A program made the position numbers and the translations under genes. A stretch of DNA of 21,418 nucleotides from Oribacterium sp. (GTDB lineage: Bacteria > Bacillota_A > Clostridia > Lachnospirales > Lachnospiraceae), in assembly GCA_017940955.1 (NCBI GenBank), contig JAGAXP010000275.1:1-21418 (forward strand), read 5' to 3'. The notes below the pieces were generated by a model. That model was not told where the DNA came from and did not search any database. It saw only the letters and a program-made list of their open reading frames with translations. This document shows, one piece after another, positions 7,236 through 15,007 of this stretch. Numbering within the stretch: position 1 is the stretch's first letter; each line of letters starts with the position of its first letter.

Positions 7236-9026
7236 ATGGACGTTGTAAAAACTCTTTCAAAGTCCATAAGAGAGTTTAAGAGTGTGGCATGGAAGTCACC
7301 CTTTTTTGTTGTGCTTGAATCTCTTGTGGAAACTATAATCCCATTTGTCACTGCAAAACTGATAAATGAGATAAAAGCAGGATGCGGTATGGATGTCATT
7401 ACGAAATTCGGTATCGTACTTATAATACTTGCCACCATGTCCCTGACCTTCGGAGTGATTGCCGGTAATGCCAGCGCCACAGCCGCAACAGGGTTTGCAA
7501 GAAACCTTCGTAAGGATATCTTCTATAAGATACAGGACTTTTCCTTCGAGAATATCGACAGGTTCCAGACCAGCTCCCTGGTTACCCGTATGACCACCGA
7601 TATCCAGAACGTGCAGCTTGCATTCATGATGCTGATACGTATCGGTTTCAGAGCCCCCATGATGCTCATCTTTTCCTTTGCGACAGCATTTATCATGGGC
7701 GGAAGGATGGCATGGATCTTTGTTGCTGTAATCCCTATTCTCGGAGTAGGCCTCGCCACGGTGGTAAGAACAGTTATGCCGCTGTTCCGTGCGGTATTCA
7801 AAAAGTACGATGCCTTAAATGACTCTGTCCAGGAAAATGTCACCGGCATGAGAGTTGTGAAGTCATTTGTACGGGAAGAGTACGAAAAGAAGAAGTTCGA
7901 AGCTGCCGCAGCAGATGTTCAGAGAGATTTCACAAAGGCTGAGAGAATACTTGCCATCAACAATCCTTTGATGCAGTTCTGTCTCTATGTGGTAATGCTG
8001 TTTGTTCTGAGCTTCGGTTCCTACCTTATCATCACAACCAGAGGCTCAGCCCTTGATGTAGGACAGTTCTCGGCTCTTCTTACCTACAGCTTCCAGATAC
8101 TCATGTCACTCATGATGCTCAGCATGATCTTCGTTATGGTAACCATCTCCGCTGAGTCCGCCGAGCGTATCGCAGAGGTTTTAAGGGAAGAGAGTACACT
8201 TACAAATCCTGAAAATCCCGTAATGGAGGTTCCAAACGGTTCCATAGATTTTGATGACGTAAGCTTCAAATATTCAAAGAGCGCGGAAAGATTTGTTCTT
8301 TCAGACATTGATCTCCATATTAAGTCCGGTGAGACCATCGGAATCATCGGCGGCACAGGTTCTTCAAAGTCCTCACTCATACAGCTCATTCCGAGATTAT
8401 ATGATGTGACTGAGGGTGCCGTCAGGGTAGGGGGTCTGGATGTAAAGAAGTATGACTTAAAGACTCTCCGTGACCAGGTAGCAGTGGTGCTTCAGAAGAA
8501 TGTCCTCTTCTCCGGCACCATCAAGGAAAACCTCCGCTGGGGAAATCCGAAGGCTACGGATGAGGAAATCATTGAAGCATGCAGGCTTGCCCAGGCGGAT
8601 GAATTTGTTCAGAGATTTCCTGATAAATACGATACCTTCATTACTCAGGGCGGTACCAATGTCTCCGGCGGACAGAAGCAGCGTCTCTGTATAGCAAGAG
8701 CCCTACTCAAGAAGCCAAAGGTTCTCATACTTGATGACTCCACCTCTGCGGTAGACACAAAGACAGATGCCCTTATCAGAAAGGGCTTTAAGGAATTTAT
8801 CCCTGAGACCACAAAGATAATCATCGCACAGCGTGTATCCTCCGTACAGGAGGCAGACCGTATCCTCATACTTAAAGGCGGTAATATACAGGACATCGGA
8901 AATCATGAGGAGCTTCTTTCCAGAAATGCAACATATCAGGAGCTCTATAGGGCACAAAATAAGACGACCGAGGAGATGGCTTCTGTTCCGGGTGCCGCAG
9001 ATAAAAGCGAAGGAGGTGTCAGATAA
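7236..9026 (+). CDS. ABC exporter half-transporter, degenerate-site subunit (pair 2, subunit A)
   Basis: A 596-residue type IV exporter half. The N-terminal membrane domain has about six helices. In the ATPase domain the Walker A reads GGTGSSKSS (372-380), with Ser377 where the consensus has Gly just before the Lys. The signature is VSGGQ (476-480), Walker B ends D500-D501 instead of Asp-Glu, and Gln532 replaces the H-loop His. The three substitutions all fall on the same ATP site, which points to a degenerate-site partner. I chose ATG 7236, with AAGGAG (7225-7230) 5 nt upstream; an in-frame GTG at 7173 would add 21 residues unlike the family. The TAA overlaps the next ATG by one base. Confidence 0.93.
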   Translation: MDVVKTLSKSIREFKSVAWKSPFFVVLESLVETIIPFVTAKLINEIKAGCGMDVITKFGIVLIILATMSLTFGVIAGNASATAATGFARNLRKDIFYKIQDFSFENIDRFQTSSLVTRMTTDIQNVQLAFMMLIRIGFRAPMMLIFSFATAFIMGGRMAWIFVAVIPILGVGLATVVRTVMPLFRAVFKKYDALNDSVQENVTGMRVVKSFVREEYEKKKFEAAAADVQRDFTKAERILAINNPLMQFCLYVVMLFVLSFGSYLIITTRGSALDVGQFSALLTYSFQILMSLMMLSMIFVMVTISAESAERIAEVLREESTLTNPENPVMEVPNGSIDFDDVSFKYSKSAERFVLSDIDLHIKSGETIGIIGGTGSSKSSLIQLIPRLYDVTEGAVRVGGLDVKKYDLKTLRDQVAVVLQKNVLFSGTIKENLRWGNPKATDEEIIEACRLAQADEFVQRFPDKYDTFITQGGTNVSGGQKQRLCIARALLKKPKVLILDDSTSAVDTKTDALIRKGFKEFIPETTKIIIAQRVSSVQEADRILILKGGNIQDIGNHEELLSRNATYQELYRAQNKTTEEMASVPGAADKSEGGVR

Positions 9027-10921
9027 TGGAAAAGAAAAGAACACTTCCCAGCAGTAAGGTTATGATCAGACTGATAAAGCTGCTTTATTCATTTTATCCA
9101 AAGCTGATCCCTTTTACTCTTGTATGTATCTTCATCAATGCCGTCGTAAGTGCCATACCGTCAATGTTTCAGCAGAAGGTTATCTCCATCATTGAGAAGA
9201 ACTGGCAAACCGGAGACTGGAATGCGGTTTCGGCAGAGATACTGGGAACTGTATCAGTACTTGCGATGCTTTATGGCATATCACTTATCGCAGGTGTGAT
9301 TTATAATCAGTGCATGGCCATCATCACTCAGGGGTCTCTTAAGAAGCTCCGTGTCAAGCTTTTCGACGGAATGCAGGATCTTCCCATAAAATATTTTGAC
9401 CAGCATGAGCACGGAGACATCATGTCTTACTATACAAATGACGTTGATACTCTGAGACAGCTCATATCCCAGTCCATTCCCCAGCTTATGGTATCAGCCA
9501 TCTCTGTTATCACCATATTCAGTCTCATGATGTACTACAGCATCTGGCTCACCATCATCGTTGTGGGCGGAGTATTTGTCATGACAAAGGTAGTAAGGAA
9601 GGTAGGCGGCGGCTCAGGAAAGTATTTCATGAAGCAGCAGGCAGAGCTTGGTAAAACCGAGGGATTAATCCAGGAGATGATGAACGGACAGAAGGTCATC
9701 AAGGTATTTAACCATGAAGATAGTGCAAAGGCGGATTTCGATAAGGTTAATGACGAACTCTTCAGAGTGGCGGAACAAGCCAATAAATATGCCAATACAC
9801 TGATGCCGATACTTGGAAATATCGGTAATATCATGTATGTGATACTGGCCTTTGCCGGTGGTCTTTTGTTATTCCTCAAGGTGCCGAATATAAGCTTCAG
9901 CGGACTTGCCTTAGGCATAAGCATTACAGTTCCTTTCCTTGGAATGGAAAAGCAGTTTGCAGGACAGATAGGCGGTATATCACAGCAGATCAATGCAATA
10001 GTCATGGGTCTTGCCGGAGCAGGACGTATATTTGCGCTTATGGATGAGATACCGGAAGAGGATGAGGGTTATGTGACTCTTGTAAGGTGCAAAGAAGAAA
10101 ACGGACAGATAACGGAAACCTCGGAGTCTACCGGAATGTGGGCATGGAAGAAGACTAAGAAAGACGGCGGTTGTGAATACAGAAAGTTAGCCGGAGACGT
10201 GGTTCTCAAGGACGTGGATTTCTCCTATGACGGAAAGCACACAGTTCTTCATAAGGTTAATGTTTTCGCCCGTCCCGGACAGAAGGTTGCCTTCGTCGGT
10301 GCCACCGGTGCAGGAAAAACCACCATTACAAACCTTATCAACCGTTTCTATGAGATACAGGAAGGTACCATAACCTATGACGGTATCGACATTAAGAAGA
10401 TAAAGAAGGCGGATCTCAGACATTCCCTCGGTATCATCCTTCAGGATACAGTGCTTTTCACCGGAACTGTTATGGAGAATATCCGTTACGGAAAGCTGGA
10501 TGCCACAGACGAGGAGTGTATGGCAGCGGCAAGACTTGCGGGAGCCGATGATTTTATCCAGAGACTTCCGGAGGGCTATAACACAAAGCTTCTGTCCAAC
10601 GGTTCCAACCTGTCACAGGGACAGAGACAGCTCATTTCCATCGCAAGAGCAGCGGTTGCGGATCCTCCGGTTATGATCATGGACGAGGCTACCTCCTCCA
10701 TCGATACCCATACTGAAGCGATAGTACAGAGGGGTATGGATGCCCTTATGGCAGGACGTACGGTATTTGTTATTGCACACAGATTAAGTACAGTACAGAA
10801 TTCAGATGTCATCATGGTCCTCGATCACGGTAATATCATAGAGAGAGGTTCCCATGATGAACTGATAGCCGCAAAGGGAAATTACTATCAGTTGTATACA
10901 GGTGCATTTGAACTTGAATAA
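9026..10921 (+). CDS. ABC exporter half-transporter, catalytic subunit (pair 2, subunit B)
   Basis: A 631-residue partner of the preceding subunit, with the same division of labour as pair 1. It has Walker A GATGAGKTT (425-433), altered signature LSQGQ (529-533), intact Walker B D553-E554 and H-loop His585. The linker between membrane and ATPase domains carries an extra charged segment of about 45 residues (around 348-393, including MWAWKKTKKDGG), which makes it longer than the pair 1 subunit. AGGAGG (9011-9016) is 9 nt before the ATG, and the TAATG overlap couples it to subunit A. A long hairpin follows at 10946-10992. Substrate unknown. Confidence 0.93.
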   Translation: MEKKRTLPSSKVMIRLIKLLYSFYPKLIPFTLVCIFINAVVSAIPSMFQQKVISIIEKNWQTGDWNAVSAEILGTVSVLAMLYGISLIAGVIYNQCMAIITQGSLKKLRVKLFDGMQDLPIKYFDQHEHGDIMSYYTNDVDTLRQLISQSIPQLMVSAISVITIFSLMMYYSIWLTIIVVGGVFVMTKVVRKVGGGSGKYFMKQQAELGKTEGLIQEMMNGQKVIKVFNHEDSAKADFDKVNDELFRVAEQANKYANTLMPILGNIGNIMYVILAFAGGLLLFLKVPNISFSGLALGISITVPFLGMEKQFAGQIGGISQQINAIVMGLAGAGRIFALMDEIPEEDEGYVTLVRCKEENGQITETSESTGMWAWKKTKKDGGCEYRKLAGDVVLKDVDFSYDGKHTVLHKVNVFARPGQKVAFVGATGAGKTTITNLINRFYEIQEGTITYDGIDIKKIKKADLRHSLGIILQDTVLFTGTVMENIRYGKLDATDEECMAAARLAGADDFIQRLPEGYNTKLLSNGSNLSQGQRQLISIARAAVADPPVMIMDEATSSIDTHTEAIVQRGMDALMAGRTVFVIAHRLSTVQNSDVIMVLDHGNIIERGSHDELIAAKGNYYQLYTGAFELE

Positions 10922-10945
10922 TTGAAGATATGATGGTATAAGTTT

Positions 10946-10992
10946 AAAGTCCATCTTCCATACTTGATATGAACAAGTGGAAGATGGACTTT
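10946..10992 (+). terminator. Long hairpin after exporter pair 2
   Basis: Perfect 15-bp arms at 10946-10960 (AAAGTCCATCTTCCA) and 10978-10992, plus CTTG/CAAG pairing inside the loop and GTT/AAC just outside past a one-base bulge. There is no T-rich tail on either strand, so it may be a weak terminator, an mRNA-stabilising 3' hairpin or a processing site. Confidence 0.5.
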
Positions 10993-11071
10993 AACAGCGC
11001 TTGGGGGGATATTATGGAGCGCCGGGAAATGGCTCAGACCATTTAAAACTAATTATCTGAAGAGGTAAGGA

Positions 11072-13150
11072 TTGAGAGAGCAAACGGGGAATGATCGCCT
11101 CAGGTCACATTACAAAGGACCAAGGGCTGAGAGAAATATTGGGGAAAGAGATAATGATGCGGTTCACGTAAAAAAGACGGAGCTCGTAAAAAAGAAGGTT
11201 CAAATAAAAAAGACGGGCCAAATAAAAAAGACCGGATATGTAAAAAGGAAAGTGACTTCTCCTAAAAGAGTATTGTTGTCTGAGGTGGAGGTTGAAAGGT
11301 TTCTGGAACCGGACTATCACGGAGAAAATTCCGAGTATACAGGACCCGGAAGACAGATAAAGGTTGAGAGTATCGGAAAAACCCTGGGAATCGATAAAAG
11401 CGAAGAGTATAATGCAGAGAAGGTTGACCGCTCGGAGTTTGGCAGAAGCCGCAGAAAATCCGGAGGCAAAAGGGTTAATAAGAGGAACAACCCGGCCATA
11501 AAAAACTCTTATAAGAGGGAAAATACCGATAAGAGCCATATCTATGACAGGGAAGTTGATCTGATATTCGGAGAAGATCTTACAAAGAGTACGGCCGGAA
11601 AAAACTCATATGATAGCACAGGTTTTCCTTCGGGCGATGATTCAAAAAGCACTTTAAAGCAGGGTTCCGGCAGCGGTTCAACTGTAGATCAGGACAGAAC
11701 CAGAGTATTTATCAATACCAGACAGAGCAACTATTCCGGTGCACGTTCCGAAAGAATGCAGCAAAGTCACGAGCGAAGGGAAACAGAAGAAAGATTCAGT
11801 GACGTAAGACCTTATCTGGAAGAGGAAGAAGAGGAAGAAAGACTGCAAAGAAGAAGTCGTTGGAAGCTGCTTCTAATGGCGATAGGTTTGTTCTTTGTAA
11901 TATATGAGATCATTATGATCACATTGGTTACGCTGAAGCCTCAGTCAGGGGACAAGGCAAGATCGGTTATGCTTCAGCTTCAAGGTGCTGTTACGGATAA
12001 AACTGAAAGTAAAGATGATGAAACTTCCGATACTGAAGGAGAAACGTCTGAAGCTGCTACAGAGGCTGCGGCAGAGGAATCGTCTGAGCCGGAGACATTA
12101 ACAGAAGAAACCACAACTCATGTTAATGAAAGCGGCGCCGTTTTTGTGGAAAATCCTGTTATGACTGTGGAGGCCGGAGCCATAGGCGTGTCAGAGTTTG
12201 AACCTGTAGAGCTTATGTTTTCGGGAGATGTGTATCTCAGTGATCACGTTATGGAAGCATATCAGGCATCCGGGGACATTACGGGAGTGGTTTCTCAGGC
12301 ATATCTTGACGAAATGAAATCGGCAGATTACTTCGTTGCCAATGAAGAGTTTCCATTCAGCAACAGAGGAACGCCGGAAAAGGATAAGCAGTATACCTTT
12401 GAGGTTGATCCTTCAAAGGTTGACATGATTAAGGAAATGGGTATCGATCTGGTTACTCTGGCCAATAATCATACTCTGGATTTTGGACCGGATGCTCTTC
12501 TGGACACGCTGGATACTCTGGATAAAGCCGGTATCAGTCATGTGGGAGCCGGGAAGAATATAGAAGAGGCGGCAGAGCCTGTCATGGTAAGCATTAAAGG
12601 CAGGAAGATCGCGTTTATCGGAGCGACCAGAGTTATGCCTGAAGCATATTGGGCAGCAGGAGAGAGTTCACCGGGACTGCTGGCAGCCTACGATCCTTCA
12701 AACCTGATCGAGGAGATCAAACAGGCTAAAGAACAGGCTGATCTTGTAGTGGTTTATGTACACTGGGGTGAGGAGCGTAAGGAAATGCCTAATGAGATCC
12801 AGACGACACTGGCCCATGATATAGTGGATGCCGGTGCGGATCTTGTGGTGGGGGCTCATCCTCATGTCCTTCAGGGAATTGAGTATTATAAGGATGTTCC
12901 TATCGTGTACAGTCTCGGAAACTTTGTATTCGGAAGCTCCATACCGAGGACGGCACTTCTCAGGGTGACCATCGATAATACCAAGGATGGTTCTGAGAAT
13001 CTGAAGCTCCGGCTGATACCCGGAAAATCATCGGCAGGATATACAAGAACCCTGTCGGAGGCAGCAGACAAGGCGGAGTTTTATTCATATATGGAGAGCA
13101 TCAGTAAAGGAATCTCCATTGGAGAAGACGGTACGGTGTCGAAATCCTGA
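11072..13150 (+). CDS. CapA-family metallophosphoesterase-like protein with a long charged cytoplasmic N-terminus
   Basis: A 692-residue protein in four parts. Residues 1-263 are highly charged and low in hydrophobics, with Lys-rich near-repeats (VKKTELVKKKVQIKKTGQ) at 33-50 and a Glu run near 249-255. Residues 264-289 form one membrane helix. Residues 290-375 are a Ser/Thr/Glu-rich linker. From about 379 comes the PGA_cap/CapA domain, with SGDVYLSD (Asp386), NNHTLDFG (His467), VHWGEE and GAHPHV (His596, His598), matching metallophosphoesterase metal ligands. CapA proteins belong to poly-gamma-glutamate capsule systems, but single CapA-like genes often have no capsule partners, and none are here. 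The domain should lie outside the cell. The start is TTG 11072, with AGAGG 6 nt upstream; no ATG occurs in frame until far downstream, so the start is less certain than the rest. Confidence 0.85.
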   Translation: MREQTGNDRLRSHYKGPRAERNIGERDNDAVHVKKTELVKKKVQIKKTGQIKKTGYVKRKVTSPKRVLLSEVEVERFLEPDYHGENSEYTGPGRQIKVESIGKTLGIDKSEEYNAEKVDRSEFGRSRRKSGGKRVNKRNNPAIKNSYKRENTDKSHIYDREVDLIFGEDLTKSTAGKNSYDSTGFPSGDDSKSTLKQGSGSGSTVDQDRTRVFINTRQSNYSGARSERMQQSHERRETEERFSDVRPYLEEEEEEERLQRRSRWKLLLMAIGLFFVIYEIIMITLVTLKPQSGDKARSVMLQLQGAVTDKTESKDDETSDTEGETSEAATEAAAEESSEPETLTEETTTHVNESGAVFVENPVMTVEAGAIGVSEFEPVELMFSGDVYLSDHVMEAYQASGDITGVVSQAYLDEMKSADYFVANEEFPFSNRGTPEKDKQYTFEVDPSKVDMIKEMGIDLVTLANNHTLDFGPDALLDTLDTLDKAGISHVGAGKNIEEAAEPVMVSIKGRKIAFIGATRVMPEAYWAAGESSPGLLAAYDPSNLIEEIKQAKEQADLVVVYVHWGEERKEMPNEIQTTLAHDIVDAGADLVVGAHPHVLQGIEYYKDVPIVYSLGNFVFGSSIPRTALLRVTIDNTKDGSENLKLRLIPGKSSAGYTRTLSEAADKAEFYSYMESISKGISIGEDGTVSKS

Positions 13151-13246
13151 TGATTCAGCCGGTGGACCCCGGGGTATTGGACACTATAAAGTCACAGACA
13201 TATAAATTCAGGGCTTGTATTTTTTCTCAGGGAGGGGCATCCGCGG

Positions 13247-13275
13247 TTGACAAGCCCTTCTAAAATCGGTAAACT
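13247..13275 (+). promoter_or_regulatory. Promoter of the tRNA-Thr gene
   Basis: A consensus TTGACA (13247-13252), a 17-bp spacer and TAAACT (13270-13275). The predicted start near 13282 lies about 42 nt before the mature tRNA. Confidence 0.65.
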
Positions 13276-13295
13276 TATGTGGCATGAAAAACAAA

Positions 13296-13317
13296 GGGCA
13301 GAAGGAGCTTTCTGCCC
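13296..13317 (+). other. Hairpin in the tRNA leader
   Basis: A perfect 8-bp stem GGGCAGAA (13296-13303) with TTCTGCCC (13310-13317) and a 6-nt loop, ending 6 nt before the tRNA acceptor stem. There is no T-tract, so it is not a terminator; it may be part of the precursor's 5' leader. Confidence 0.55.
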
Positions 13318-13323
13318 GGGTCA

Positions 13324-13396
13324 GCTACTGTAGCACAGTCGGTAGTGCATCTGATTCGTAATCAGAAGGTCACCGGTTCAAGTCCGGTCAGTAGCT
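13324..13396 (+). tRNA. tRNA-Thr (anticodon CGU)
   Basis: A full cloverleaf folds: acceptor GCTACTG with CAGTAGC, D stem GCAC/GTGC with loop AGTCGGTA, anticodon stem TCTGA/TCAGA with loop TTCGTAA (anticodon CGT, reading ACG), 5-nt variable loop, and T stem ACCGG/CCGGT with TTCAAGT. It is 73 nt including the discriminator T; CCA is not encoded. It has its own promoter and terminator. Confidence 0.95.
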
Positions 13397-13479
13397 CGAT
13401 ATTCTCTTGTGACAGCAGTATTGCCAACCAAACCATATTGGCTACCGTTAAATCGTAAAGTGAATATTACCGAAGACAG

Positions 13480-13517
13480 GTCCTGGTTCCGGATGCGAGG
13501 AATCAGGACTTTTTTTT
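13480..13517 (+). terminator. Strong rho-independent terminator of the tRNA transcript
   Basis: An 11-bp stem with one G·T pair, GTCCTGGTTCC (13480-13490) with GGAATCAGGAC (13499-13509), an 8-nt loop and eight T (13510-13517). Confidence 0.9.
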
Positions 13518-13546
13518 GCTATAAATAAAATGTATATCCTGCCTAC

Positions 13547-13576
13547 TTGCATAGATAAAGTAATTGAGGTTAAACT
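13547..13576 (+). promoter_or_regulatory. Promoter of the NlpC/P60 gene
   Basis: TTGCAT (13547-13552), an 18-bp spacer and TAAACT (13571-13576), just past the tRNA terminator. The short leader contains an A6T6 tract and AGGAG about 4 nt before the ATG. Confidence 0.5.
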
Positions 13577-13613
13577 AGGAAAGTCGTTGTTTAAAAAATT
13601 TTTTAGGAGACTT

Positions 13614-14378
13614 ATGAAAAATATTAAAGGAATTATAACCGGTATGCTTACAGTGATGATGATCACAGCAGCATCGGGTCTTGCATTTGCGGATAATTTT
13701 AATATCACCTGGATGGACGCCGACAGTGATGGCGTTTCAGAGCCCTATTATTTCAATGTTGACGGAACATTGGCATTGGCCTCCGATTGGGTTGATGCAA
13801 ACGGATCCTTTTCTTTTTCTTTAGGCGATACAGCACAGAATGGAGCTGATGCCGGGAGCACAGATGCAGGACAGAGTGTCGGTGAACTCACAGGCTCTGC
13901 AGAGGCAAGCATTTCCACACCGATTGTGGATGTGACCATGGGCGCAACTGTTTCAGCAGGTCAGGCTGAGGCTTCGGTTACTTCAGCAAATACAGCCGGC
14001 CGTAAGGATATAGTTGATTTTGCGAGACAGTATGTAGGTGTGGGTGTTTTAAGATACGGAACCGGCAACAGTCTCAGCGGTCCTGCGGATTGCTCCGGAT
14101 TTACACAGGCTGTATTCAAAACCTTCGGTATATCACTTCCGAGAAGCTCCAGAGAGCAGGCTGCAAGTGCTCCGAGATATGTATCAGAGGCAGAGATGCT
14201 TCCGGGTGACCTGATTTTCTACGGCGGAAGCATTGGCAGCGTAAGACATGTGGCCATCTACACCGGAGATAATTCCATTGTTCATGCCACAAACAGCAGT
14301 CGCGGATGGGTATTTGAGGATTCCGGCAGCAGTGCAATACATTATGAACATATAGCGGCTATCGGAAGATACTGGTAA
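13614..14378 (+). CDS. Secreted NlpC/P60 cysteine peptidase
   Basis: A 254-residue exported protein. A signal peptide (Lys-rich start, hydrophobic 5-20) has a likely cleavage after Ala26 (LAFA|DN). Residues 27-60 contain an Asp-rich loop (DADSDGVSEPYYFNVDG) that resembles a calcium loop or a single cell-wall-binding repeat; a linker of low-complexity Ala/Ser/Gly follows. The C-terminal NlpC/P60 domain (about 128-254) has DCSGF with catalytic Cys160, RHVAIY with His212, and HATN with His224 as third residue. The family cleaves peptide bonds in peptidoglycan stems, usually between D-Glu and the diamino acid. I chose ATG 13614 because the upstream in-frame extension lacks a ribosome site and would bury the signal peptide. 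It has its own promoter and is followed by a UUCG-capped terminator. Confidence 0.9.
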   Translation: MKNIKGIITGMLTVMMITAASGLAFADNFNITWMDADSDGVSEPYYFNVDGTLALASDWVDANGSFSFSLGDTAQNGADAGSTDAGQSVGELTGSAEASISTPIVDVTMGATVSAGQAEASVTSANTAGRKDIVDFARQYVGVGVLRYGTGNSLSGPADCSGFTQAVFKTFGISLPRSSREQAASAPRYVSEAEMLPGDLIFYGGSIGSVRHVAIYTGDNSIVHATNSSRGWVFEDSGSSAIHYEHIAAIGRYW

Positions 14379-14402
14379 ATAAAAAAATCTTGATCCACAG
14401 CT

Positions 14403-14433
14403 ATGCAGTTTCCTTCGGGAGACTGCATTTTTT
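14403..14433 (+). terminator. UUCG-tetraloop rho-independent terminator
   Basis: An 11-bp stem with one wobble pair, ATGCAGTTTCC (14403-14413) with GGAGACTGCAT (14418-14428), closed by TTCG and followed by T to 14433. Confidence 0.9.
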
Positions 14434-14444
14434 GCGTCTTTATA

Positions 14445-14453
14445 TGCTATAAT
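14445..14453 (+). promoter_or_regulatory. Extended -10 promoter of the first zinc-ribbon gene
   Basis: TGC followed by a perfect TATAAT (14448-14453). No good -35 lies at the right distance, where the preceding terminator's T-tract sits. The extended -10 may compensate. Expected start near 14460. Confidence 0.55.
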
Positions 14454-14490
14454 TTTAAGCGTACATTATCTTAAAGAAGGACAGAGAATA

Positions 14491-14886
14491 ATGTTTTTTA
14501 TCTTTGGAATCAATAACGGCCGTAAGGACCTTGAATATAATCAGCAGATGACCTGCGATGTTTGCGGGAGGATGGGAAGATACAAGGTTTTTATGACCTA
14601 TATGACTTTGACATTGTTTTTTATTCCTGTTTTCAAATGGGGAAAAACTTACTATGTGGAAACCTCCTGCTGCGGATCCCTGTATGAGCTCAGGCCCGAG
14701 ACCGGAAGAGCCATTGAGTGGGGAGATAATGTCTCCATCAGTGCAAACGATCTGTATCTCCGGCAGCGCGGAGCAGGAGCAGGGAGCGGGAAGACTGCGA
14801 CTAAAATCTGTTACGGATGTGCATATGAGACATCTGAGGATTTTGAATACTGCCCGAAGTGCGGGAAGAAGTTTTCGGAAGATTGA
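14491..14886 (+). CDS. Small protein with two zinc-ribbon-like halves
   Basis: A 131-residue protein. The N-terminal half has C22-DV-C25 and C60-C61 around a hydrophobic stretch (32-48, FMTYMTLTLFFIPVF) that could be membrane-associated or a buried strand. The C-terminal half has a clean zinc ribbon, C107-YG-C110 … C121-PK-C124. The layout resembles the zinc_ribbon_15 family, whose function is unknown to me. GAAGGA about 8 nt before the ATG supports the start. It has its own promoter and probably its own terminator. Its neighbours are wall enzymes and another zinc-ribbon protein, which may be coincidence. Confidence 0.7.
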   Translation: MFFIFGINNGRKDLEYNQQMTCDVCGRMGRYKVFMTYMTLTLFFIPVFKWGKTYYVETSCCGSLYELRPETGRAIEWGDNVSISANDLYLRQRGAGAGSGKTATKICYGCAYETSEDFEYCPKCGKKFSED

Positions 14887-14931
14887 TGTAATTCATAAGG
14901 GAATAAATCCGTAGAAGATATGATTCACGGT

Positions 14932-14973
14932 ACTCTATGGTCAGTTTATACGGGTAGCCCGGAGAGTTTTTTT
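14932..14973 (+). terminator. Probable terminator after the first zinc-ribbon gene
   Basis: ACTCT (14932-14936) pairs with AGAGT (14963-14967), and an inner CGGG/CCCG hairpin (14951-14961) leads into a run of seven T (14967-14973). Confidence 0.6.
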
Positions 14974-15007
14974 CAGGTAAAGCTTATATGGTAGGGGATG
15001 ATGAGAT

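Noticed and set aside
13530..13613. 28-residue extension of the NlpC/P60 protein
   Set aside because: It would place a charged stretch ahead of the signal peptide and overlaps the promoter; no ribosome site precedes it.
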